In this document: piece by piece, positions 1-7,900 of the stretch
Layout: every line of letters begins with the position of its first letter
How positions within the stretch are numbered: position 1 is the first letter of the stretch
Source of the DNA: Actinomycetota bacterium
GTDB lineage: Bacteria; Margulisbacteria; Marinamargulisbacteria; SXXA01
Direction: 5' to 3'
Assembly (NCBI GenBank): GCA_005791325.1
Contig: SXXA01000117.1
Location: forward strand, 1-23,515
DNA length: 23,515 nt
The notes under the pieces: model-generated
The model's input: the letters and a program-made list of their open reading frames with translations, nothing else
Database searches by the model: none
What the model was told of the DNA's origin: nothing
Program-made: the position numbers and the translations under genes

Positions 1-1341
1 GCTAAAGTCAAAACGTCCTTTGTTTGTGTCAATTGTGGGGTTCAGTTCCCAAGATGGTCGGGACGTTGTTCGGAGTGTGGGGAATGGAACACCATTGAAA
101 CCGATCAACCAGTAACCGGTGTGATGGGGGAGGTGGCGGTGCTACCAATTGGGGATGTAACGGTGTCCTCTGTCTTTATTTTTCCCACCGATATTCCTGA
201 ATTGGATCGGGTATTGGGGAATGGGTTGGTTGAAGGGGCTGTTATTTTATTGGGTGGGGAGCCTGGTATTGGTAAGTCTACATTATGTATGCAAGTATGT
301 GCCAAAATGGGAGCAAAATCCTATCGAACATTATTAATAACGGGTGAGGAATCGCTGAGTCAAATTCGGCATCGTGCGGATCGGTTGTCGGCGGTAACAC
401 CCCATTTGTGGGTAATGGCCGAAACCAATATTGGGGTGATATGCCAATTAATTCGGCAACAGCGTCCCACGTTGGTGGTGATTGACTCGGTTCAAGTGAT
501 GTTGGATCCAGATATGCCATCGGTGGCGGGTAGTGTTAATCAAGTAAGGCATTGTGTATCGATGTTGGTTAAAACCGTGAAAGCGATTGGGGCAACCGCT
601 CTATTGGTGGGGCATGTCACCAAAGATGGTAGTTTGGCAGGCCCTAAAGTGGTGGAACATTTGGTTGATGTCATTTTGTATTTTGAAGGTGAATCGGCGA
701 TGCAATATCGGATGATTCGCTCATTTAAAAACCGGTATTCAGGTATTAACGAAATTGGATTGTTTGAAATGAATGAATCGGGACTGACCAGTGTTAGCAA
801 CCCATCGGGTTTGTTTTTGGACCTCACCACCATTGGGCATCCGGGCTCAACGGTGAGTGCCGTATTGGAAGGAAGTCGGGTATTTTTAATTGAAATTCAA
901 TCGATTGTGGTAGATACGGGGTACCCAATTGGGAAGCGTACCATTTTGGGGGTGGATCCCAATCGAGCACAGTTATTAATTGCGGTATGTGAAAAATTAT
1001 TGGGCTTAAAATTATCTAGCAAAGATATTATTTTAAATATTGTGGGTGGGTATAAAAGTGCAGAGCCCGCCATTGATTTGGCGGTGATGTTGGCAATGGT
1101 ATCCTCGGCCAATAATTGGGGGATTCCACGGCGATTGGGGATCATTGGGGAGGTTGGATTAACCGGTGAAGTGCGATCGGTACCGCAATTTGATCGCCGA
1201 TTGGGGGAATTGGCCACACTGGGATTTGATTGTTGTATGGTGCCCGCCAGAGATGTAAAAGAGACCCCCGCTGGGATGGATTTAATTCCGGTGAATACCG
1301 TATTCGATGCGGTGGCGGCAGTTAAGAAAATGATGTCATGA
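1..1341 (+). CDS. radA: DNA repair protein RadA (only the start codon is outside the window)
   Basis: RadA is a RecA-like, DnaB-type ATPase that promotes branch migration in recombinational repair. Reading frame 1 is open from the first base and begins AKVKTSFVC, the usual second residue onward of RadA, so only the ATG is probably missing (about 447 aa, normal length). Numbered with that Met, the sequence shows an N-terminal zinc finger (Cys10, 13, 24, 27), Walker A GGEPGIGKST (86-95), Walker B LVVIDS (about 159-164), the KNRFG-type motif written here as KNRYSG (244-249), and a C-terminal Lon-protease-like domain (GGYKSAEPAIDLAVMLAMVSS region, 350-371). The stop codon overlaps the next start as ATGA, so the downstream HEAT-repeat gene is probably translationally coupled. 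The KNRFG glycine is replaced by serine, otherwise the protein is ordinary. Confidence 0.95.
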   Translation, partial: AKVKTSFVCVNCGVQFPRWSGRCSECGEWNTIETDQPVTGVMGEVAVLPIGDVTVSSVFIFPTDIPELDRVLGNGLVEGAVILLGGEPGIGKSTLCMQVCAKMGAKSYRTLLITGEESLSQIRHRADRLSAVTPHLWVMAETNIGVICQLIRQQRPTLVVIDSVQVMLDPDMPSVAGSVNQVRHCVSMLVKTVKAIGATALLVGHVTKDGSLAGPKVVEHLVDVILYFEGESAMQYRMIRSFKNRYSGINEIGLFEMNESGLTSVSNPSGLFLDLTTIGHPGSTVSAVLEGSRVFLIEIQSIVVDTGYPIGKRTILGVDPNRAQLLIAVCEKLLGLKLSSKDIILNIVGGYKSAEPAIDLAVMLAMVSSANNWGIPRRLGIIGEVGLTGEVRSVPQFDRRLGELATLGFDCCMVPARDVKETPAGMDLIPVNTVFDAVAAVKKMMS

Positions 1342-2267
1342 TACAGGGGCTCATTGACCGAATTCGAGATCCAAATACCCGATGGGATGCCATTATTGAG
1401 CTTAAACTCCGGCAAAATTTGGATGATATTGTGGGCTTGTTAAAAGCGGTGGATGATGCGGATTGGATGGTTCGATGGTGTGTGGCAGAAAAGTTAGGAG
1501 AGCTGGGAAATCCCACTGCGATTCCCCATCTTACCCGACTATTAATGGATCAAGATCCCCATGTTCGAAAAAATGCCATTAAAGCATTAATTCGGTTTGG
1601 GCCGGAGGTGTGTGGTTATTTGGTGACCCAATTGGGGCATCCCCATTTTGCAGTTAGGCGTTATATTGGGGTGATTATTCGTCAATTTGGGTCTAAAGCC
1701 ATTCCCTTTTTGGTGCGCGAATTTGGGCTTCGGGATTGGGTTTCGGCCAATCATATTGTTCATTTATTGTATTTTATGGAAGATCCCCAAAAAGAAGAAC
1801 GATTCATTAAGTTATTGGAATTTAAAGATGTCAAAAAATCAGTACTATTAATGTTAGGGGGAATTAAATCGGTACGATCGATTCCTGTATTATGTCGATT
1901 ATATGGTACGCCGTCATTGCGACAGCCGTTGTTGGCGACATTTCATGCCATTGGATTAAAATCGGTGGGTGGATTTTTGGTAAAGGGATTGGACAAAGGG
2001 AATCCAACCGCAAAGGCCATGTGTCAGCAAATCCTTATTGCATTGGGGGAGCCGATATTACCACATTTGCTACCCCTATTATCTGAAGAGAGTACCCCGA
2101 AAGCCCGGGTGATTGCCATAATGGAGCAAATTGGTCCTCTTTCAATTATGGCGGGCATTCATAAGTTAGCGGATCGATACCCTGATATTCATCGATTAAC
2201 CCGTGATATGCGACAAAAGTATCCGGTCAAATCAGAGCGTGGGGGCATTTTTGATATTTTTTCTTAA
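1338..2267 (+). CDS. HEAT-repeat protein, function unknown
   Basis: A 309-residue soluble protein with no signal peptide or membrane segment. It is built of alpha-helical repeats of about 30 residues that fit the HEAT/PBS-lyase type: for example D-WMVRWCVAEKLGELGN--AIPHLTRLL (about 42-70), DP-VRKNAIKALIRFGPEVCGYLV (73-96) and H-FAVRRYIGVIIRQFGSKAIPFLV (102-126), with weaker repeats to about residue 280. Such solenoids usually act as protein-binding scaffolds. The ATG shares four bases (ATGA) with the radA stop, which fixes the start and suggests co-expression with RadA. A role as a RadA or replication-fork partner is only an inference from position. A strong hairpin follows the stop. Confidence 0.85.
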   Translation: MIQGLIDRIRDPNTRWDAIIELKLRQNLDDIVGLLKAVDDADWMVRWCVAEKLGELGNPTAIPHLTRLLMDQDPHVRKNAIKALIRFGPEVCGYLVTQLGHPHFAVRRYIGVIIRQFGSKAIPFLVREFGLRDWVSANHIVHLLYFMEDPQKEERFIKLLEFKDVKKSVLLMLGGIKSVRSIPVLCRLYGTPSLRQPLLATFHAIGLKSVGGFLVKGLDKGNPTAKAMCQQILIALGEPILPHLLPLLSEESTPKARVIAIMEQIGPLSIMAGIHKLADRYPDIHRLTRDMRQKYPVKSERGGIFDIFS

Positions 2268-2287
2268 AGTGCAGTGGGGGGTAGAGT

Positions 2288-2317
2288 GATTGTAAAGGGC
2301 GTCGCCCCTTTACAATC
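2288..2317 (+). terminator. Hairpin after the HEAT-repeat gene, possible terminator
   Basis: Perfect 12-bp inverted repeat GATTGTAAAGGG (2288-2299) / CCCTTTACAATC (2306-2317) with a 6-base loop, 20 bases after the stop codon. No T-tract follows, so it may be a terminator of weak or Rho-assisted type, or an RNA-stabilising hairpin. Confidence 0.5.
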
Positions 2318-2332
2318 CAATTTACAATCCAA
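2309..2332. repeat. Tandem direct repeat, 2 x 12 bases
   Basis: TTTACAATCCAA occurs twice back to back. The first copy includes most of the right arm of the preceding hairpin. The second copy can also pair with the same left arm (GATTGTAAA, 2288-2296), so two alternative stems are possible. Confidence 0.75.
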
Positions 2333-2541
2333 GCCTGTGAATTCGGGGTTCAAAGGGGCTTCCCCCTCATCTGGGGCATGGGGACCGACGATCCCCAAAA
2401 TGTAATTCTGATTCCCTCCCCTTTAAGGGAGGCATCGGGGGGGCCAAATAGTATCTGTGTCCAGTTTATATGGGTGACGACATCGAAATTCCCCACCATC
2501 AAATAAATTGAAAAAAATAGGTACATATTGTGTCCATGTGG

Positions 2542-2570
2542 TTGTCGAATTAATAATGGGATTGTTGAAT
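2542..2570 (+). promoter_or_regulatory. Weak candidate sigma-70-type promoter
   Basis: TTGTCG (2542-2547), spacer 17, TTGAAT (2565-2570), about 30 bases before the chosen ATG at 2601. Each box matches consensus at 4 of 6 positions in AT-rich DNA, so chance is a real alternative. Confidence 0.22.
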
Positions 2571-2600
2571 AAAAAATGATTGGTACAGAAAGGGTCATCT

Positions 2601-3767
2601 ATGTCTTTTCCGATAGCCGGTGTGGGTAGTGGGGGCGTATTGCCAGATTTGGTTAAACGATTGCGCGATACCGCTTCCAAATTGAGTGGTGTTCCCGCCA
2701 TTAAAGAGGCGGTTGATAGCCTTAAACAAGCCATTGATTCGCTTGAAATGGCCATCAACGATCAAGATAGCGCTGGTAGTCAACGATTAAAAGAATCCAT
2801 GGTGGCCATGTTTATGCATGTGTCTAAGCTCATTCCCAATTGGCAACATCACGTACAGGATCAGGCACTTCAAAATATGGGGATTAAACGAATGGATACA
2901 GGCATGAATCAAGACGCGGTTCGAAACATGGTTCATCAAATATTAAACCCCAGCCAACCCCATCAGGGAACTCCCTCCATGGACCCACCCCGATTCGAGA
3001 TACCATTACCTTCCACCCAACCCAATGTCACTGCTATATCGTCCCATACAAAATGGGAGGGTATCGCGTCCAACTCTTCCCCCAATCATTATCGCCAATC
3101 ATTGGATTATGGGCAGGCGCAACAGTTAATTCGACATTTGGCTCGCCTAAATATTCCAGTGCCAATCACATTTTTGGGCGATATGGGGTCCTTTAATCTA
3201 AATAAGCTGGATCAACTAAAGGATATGGTGAAACAAATTGAACGCGCAAGGCGGGAATCGTTGGGCCAACGACAAGCTGATTTACTCGAACGTATTTGTG
3301 ATCAATTAATCGATGGAATCGATGATGTTGCTGAATTAGAGGGTATCTTAAAAATGGTAAGCCAAGTATCGAACATCCCCGATTCTGTGATGGATTTATT
3401 AAAAGATATGACCCAAAATTGGTTTGTTAACGAGTCTCAAGATATGTCCCCACAAGAGAGTACCAACCTCATCAAACAGGTTAATCAGATGGCAACCTCC
3501 CATTTAGGGGGGCCCCTTCTTAGTGAGTCACCTCATTCGATCCCAAACCAGCCATCAAAAGATACTCCCCCCATTCAACCCGTGGCATTGGATTATATGC
3601 CTTCTTTAACACGTCCATCGGGTGAGCATCGGCCCCCTGAATTTACCGACCAAGCCTTCCAACAAGTGGGGTTCTGCTTGGATTATATGGTTGAATTGGT
3701 GACCCATCATGCCCTAGAACAGGTTGATGCAGATTTAGATCGCATTCAACGTTTTTTGGGTGGATAA
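2601..3767 (+). CDS. Hypothetical alpha-helical protein, unknown function
   Basis: A 388-residue protein that I do not recognise. The frame is open upstream to a TTG at 2580, but the ATG at 2601 has a clear ribosome-binding site (AGAAAGGG, 2587-2594) six bases upstream and is preferred. There is no signal peptide or membrane helix, so it is probably cytoplasmic. It has three helix-rich blocks: about 10-95 (heptad-like, e.g. PAIKEAVDSLKQAIDSLEMAI), about 170-275 (charged, LNKLDQLKDMVKQIERARRESL) and 335-388. Two Pro/Ser/Gln-rich linkers separate them (about 110-165 and 285-335). The layout suggests a scaffold or adaptor. It sits between radA-HEAT and queA, with a 149-base gap before queA, so it may be monocistronic. 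No enzyme motif is visible. Confidence 0.8.
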   Translation: MSFPIAGVGSGGVLPDLVKRLRDTASKLSGVPAIKEAVDSLKQAIDSLEMAINDQDSAGSQRLKESMVAMFMHVSKLIPNWQHHVQDQALQNMGIKRMDTGMNQDAVRNMVHQILNPSQPHQGTPSMDPPRFEIPLPSTQPNVTAISSHTKWEGIASNSSPNHYRQSLDYGQAQQLIRHLARLNIPVPITFLGDMGSFNLNKLDQLKDMVKQIERARRESLGQRQADLLERICDQLIDGIDDVAELEGILKMVSQVSNIPDSVMDLLKDMTQNWFVNESQDMSPQESTNLIKQVNQMATSHLGGPLLSESPHSIPNQPSKDTPPIQPVALDYMPSLTRPSGEHRPPEFTDQAFQQVGFCLDYMVELVTHHALEQVDADLDRIQRFLGG

Positions 3768-3916
3768 TCGGTCGGAAACAGTCAGCATGACCCATCATCT
3801 ATTTTAATTCAATGGGGGCGTCTTGTATGGATGACGTCCTTACGGTACAACATCTTTTGTTTTGCATGGATGGTAACGGATTGGTGGACGTCTTTAAATG
3901 ATGAATGGGAATGAGC

Positions 3917-4960
3917 ATGTCGCATGAATTAGATTTATTTGGATTTGACTTACCTGAATCATTAATTGCCAAAACCCCTGCCACGGCTCGGGATCAAAGT
4001 CGATTAATGGTGGTGACACCCCATCAAATTTTAGATCACAAAATGACCGAATTGATTCATTTTTTGCGGCCTACCGATTGCCTTATTATGAATGATACAC
4101 GGGTGATGAAAGCCCGATTATTGGGTAAAAAAATAACGGGGGCCAGCATTCAAATCATGCTGATTAAACCCGGCAAGCCGTATTGGGAGGCACTCGTAAA
4201 GCCGGCCAAGCGGGTTCGCATTGGGGATCGTTTGTGGGTGTCGGATGATTTATCCATTGAGATTGTTGATTGGGTCCATCATCCCTCCCATCATCCCTTG
4301 GCAGTGGTGGCGTTACATACCCAATTGGACCCCATTCAGGCCATTGAAACCCATGGCCAACTTCCCTTGCCCCCTTATTTACATCAAATTCCCACCGCGT
4401 CCGATGAAGAGCGCTACCAAACCCTCATGGCGACCCAATTGGGGAGTGTGGCGGCTCCCACGGCAGGGCTTCATTTTTCAGAGGATTTACTGTTTAAGAT
4501 TCGGTCGATGGGGGTATCTATTCATACCATCACACTTCATATTGGCTATGGGACCTTTCAGCCCATTTTGAGTCACGATATTAGGGATCATCACATGCAC
4601 GAAGAATGGTATCACATTCCAGACGCAACCGCGGACGCGATTCACACGGCCAAAGCATCCGGACATCGTGTGGTGGCAGTGGGAACCACTGTAACCAGGG
4701 CACTTGAATCGGCATGGCAAAATGGGCGACTGCGCACCGGGCCTCAAACCACCTCTATATTTTTAACCCCCGGTGTTTCTTTTAAGGTGGTATCTGCGTT
4801 GGTTACCAACTTTCATTTGCCCAAGTCATCACTATTTATTTTGGTGTGTGCGTTGATGGGAATCCAGCGGATTAAAGTGGCTTATGAGCATGCCATTCAA
4901 TCTCAGTATCGGTTTTATAGCTATGGTGACGCCACTTTTTTGTGCCCCTTGGATGAATAG
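3917..4960 (+). CDS. queA: S-adenosylmethionine:tRNA ribosyltransferase-isomerase QueA
   Basis: QueA transfers and isomerises the ribose of S-adenosylmethionine onto preQ1 in tRNA, giving epoxyqueuosine, in queuosine biosynthesis in the cytoplasm. Family blocks are clear: the N-terminus LDLFGFDLPESLIAKTPA, TAGLHFSEDLL, HIGYGTFQP, GTTVTRALESAW, TNFHLPKSSLFILVCALMG and YGDATFL near the end. Length is 347 aa from the ATG at 3917, normal for the family. In-frame ATGs at 3905 and 3911 would add only four or two residues, and 3917 has GGGA about six bases upstream. The 149 bases upstream hold no obvious gene or strong promoter. The stop region overlaps the start of the next gene by 8 bases. No other queuosine gene is certain nearby; the radical SAM gene at 10444-11184 is not a convincing QueE. 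Confidence 0.96.
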   Translation: MSHELDLFGFDLPESLIAKTPATARDQSRLMVVTPHQILDHKMTELIHFLRPTDCLIMNDTRVMKARLLGKKITGASIQIMLIKPGKPYWEALVKPAKRVRIGDRLWVSDDLSIEIVDWVHHPSHHPLAVVALHTQLDPIQAIETHGQLPLPPYLHQIPTASDEERYQTLMATQLGSVAAPTAGLHFSEDLLFKIRSMGVSIHTITLHIGYGTFQPILSHDIRDHHMHEEWYHIPDATADAIHTAKASGHRVVAVGTTVTRALESAWQNGRLRTGPQTTSIFLTPGVSFKVVSALVTNFHLPKSSLFILVCALMGIQRIKVAYEHAIQSQYRFYSYGDATFLCPLDE

Positions 4961-7900
4961 GCGATGGATGGTCTGGCTTCAATCGATACGTCGCCTGGCT
5001 TGTGTTTGGATGATGGGGCTCACTTGTTGGATGGGTATGATCGGCATGGTAGTGGCCACACCCACGGACCTCATGATCGAAGTCATTGGGCCCTCTGCCC
5101 GTTTATGGGAGGATTCTGATCCCCAACAGGCCCCTTGGTATGAATCGCCTCGGGGAACCTATTTTTTGGTGGTAGATGAAACCGCCAACATGTGGGCCGT
5201 AACAACCCAACTAAATACGGTTGCATGGATTCTAAAACATGATGCGGTGGTGGCCACATTATCCCGCTTTCCAAGTTATGACCGATTTGGGGTGGTACGC
5301 CTCCTACCTGAACCAGATGTGCCACCCCTAGAAGACGGGGTCTTAACCATTGATGCCCCTATTCCCGCACCTAGTTTGCCACAGGATTCCACCGATAGCC
5401 GATTGGGGCCCACCCTCAACATGCCAGTGGGACGAGCACCTGTAACCCATCCCCCCCTCATCAATGTGTATAACTTTCAACCGCATACCGAGGCCAGTTT
5501 TTTATTCCCCAAGCGACCGGCCCAATTTTCCCAACAAATTGAAGTGGATGGGTTTGTAGAAACCAAATTAAGTGGTCGAGCATATAACCCCAAACTGGGG
5601 CAGGTTTCGGCCACGGATAATCGCATTTTAAGTGTTCAACGTGACCCATATTATACCCGTTTGCCACCGGATGTGTTGTTGGGACCCCTTAAATTTGATC
5701 CGCGTCTTCGATTTAATATCGATGCACGTTTACAAGAAACATTAAATGTTCGATTTAATGTTGAAATGGAACCATCATTTCCAGCGGTTTATGATGTGGG
5801 GGTTCAATATCAAGATCATAAACTCGACTTTTTTAAAGTGGATACGGAATTTGTACATGGTGAATTTATTCGGTTGAATCGGGCCATTACGGGTGCCCAA
5901 TACAAGTTTAAAGACGATCGCAGCCAAGTGGCCTTGGCGTTTGGTCAAGAACGGTCCACATTAAAAAAGTTTGAGTCGTTTGGAAATGGTCGGCGGCAGT
6001 ATTCGGTGGGGGTTCGACCCATTTTATCTGGATCGGTACGTGTTTGGGTCAATAATACGCCTCAGGCAGAGGGATCGGATTACAGTGTCAATTATTTTGA
6101 TGGCGAAATTACCTTTACCACTGCCAAGTCGACAACCGATTATATTCAAATTGTGTATGAGTTTACCAATCCGATCGAGGATTTTATCCCGGTATTATCC
6201 CGCAAAGATTTTTTAGGGGCTCAATGGTTGTGGCAACAAGGTAAGCGGGTTGTCAAAACACTCGAGACCACACGGGCAGAGGAGGTTTTTTTAAGCAAAG
6301 ATGTGAGTGAAAATGGGTTGATTAAGCTCAATCAAAAACCCATTGTTTTGGGTTCGGAAACCTTGTTAATGAATGGGGTATCCATGACCCGAGATTTGGA
6401 TTACATCATTCGAAGTCGGCGAGGTGAAATTCAACTCATTCGATCGCTCCAATCAACGGATCGATTGGTGATTCGTTATGAATCATATATCACCCAAGCG
6501 GTGGACCAAATTTTGATCGGCCGAAATGCGAATGGACCCTACCAATTAGAAGCCACGCCATTGGTTGAAGGTAGCTTGGTGGTGCGGGTCAATGGCCAGC
6601 TTAAAACCGAAATTAACGATTATAATATTGATTATGAAACGGGACGATTATCTTTTTTATACAGCATCCCTTACCCCAGTATCATATCGGCAAAGTTTGA
6701 GGCCATTCGGGTTAAAACCACCGAAACGGGCATGAGTCAATCTCCCCTATCAATGGGGGTCACGTTTTTGCAACAGGCGGTTAATACCGATGGAAATGGG
6801 CAAATTTTAAAAGTAAATCAGGAAGTTCAAGCCCCGTCATCTAATCGTTTTTACCTGAATAACAACCCCATCACATTACCGGAGCAAGTGGATATTGTGG
6901 TGGATGGGGTACCAGCTCCGGCTGGGGCGGTGACATTGGTAAATGCCCATCGGGGTGAATTTTCGGTTGCTGACGCCTATGTAGGTAAACCATTACAAAT
7001 CGCATACAGTTATCGTCGTTCGTATCAAACCACGGCGGTATTAATGGGGACGGGGGATAAAGTATACCAGCACAATATCAATTTTAATTTAAAAGAATTA
7101 CCAATGAAATTTTTAGGATTAAGAAAATTGAGGGTGTTTAACGGCTTGGTGGATGAAGAATTACAGATAAATCAAGATTTTTCGATTGATTATGGGGCCA
7201 ATGGAATTGATGTGGTGATTACTTTTTATAAAGAGGGGGATATTAACCCCAATTCGAATATGAGGTCGAGTCGAAAACAATATCCCTATAAAGATCAACG
7301 AATAACATTGGTGTACGATTATGCTCCGGAAGTGGGGGCCAATAGTGGTCGATTGGTGCAGAAGCAAATTGGGGTAAGTTTGGGTACCCAATTAACCGAC
7401 GCATGGCGGGTTGATTTTGAAGTATCAGGTGCGGATAATAATTTTAGCAAGCCACGTCGATCAACCGAAATAACGGTGAATGGAAATGGGGCGAGTGGTC
7501 CGTATGGGTTAGGAAAAACAAATGTTGTGGATTCGTCGGAGTTGGTATTTATCGATAATGTGCCGATGGCCCGTGACCAAGATTATATGATTAATTATCA
7601 ACAGGGAACCATTCGATTTTTAAACGTGGTACCCCAATCCAACCATACCATTCGGGTGTCTTTTTCGTATGTGGATATGGAGGCAAGCACCTCGGCAGGG
7701 GAGGTACAGGCCATGAAATTTGTCGGTAAAATGGCCACCTCATATCAAATTGGGGATGTTCAATTTAGGGGGGATTTTAAGACCATTGATCGTGATTATA
7801 ACCCCCTTTCCCCGATTCAAGACAGAAAGGGGACCACATCATTTGGTGGGGGGATGGAATACCGAGTCGGGGGGGGATTTTTGAGTATGGATTACCGGCG

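Larger units (their letters stand above)
2268..2600. other. 333-base intergenic region with clustered GC-rich hairpins
   Basis: I see no coding potential here. It holds a 12-bp stem hairpin just after the HEAT gene (2288-2317), a tandem 12-base direct repeat (2309-2332), then three more hairpins: AGGGG/CCCCT at 2354-2367, TGGGGA/TCCCCA at 2379-2397, and CCTCCC/GGGAGG at 2415-2432. A run of seven G follows at 2437-2443. The right-hand third (about 2480-2580) is AT-rich and should contain the promoter of the next gene. A weak match is TTGTCG (2542-2547), 17 bases, TTGAAT (2565-2570). Confidence 0.6.
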
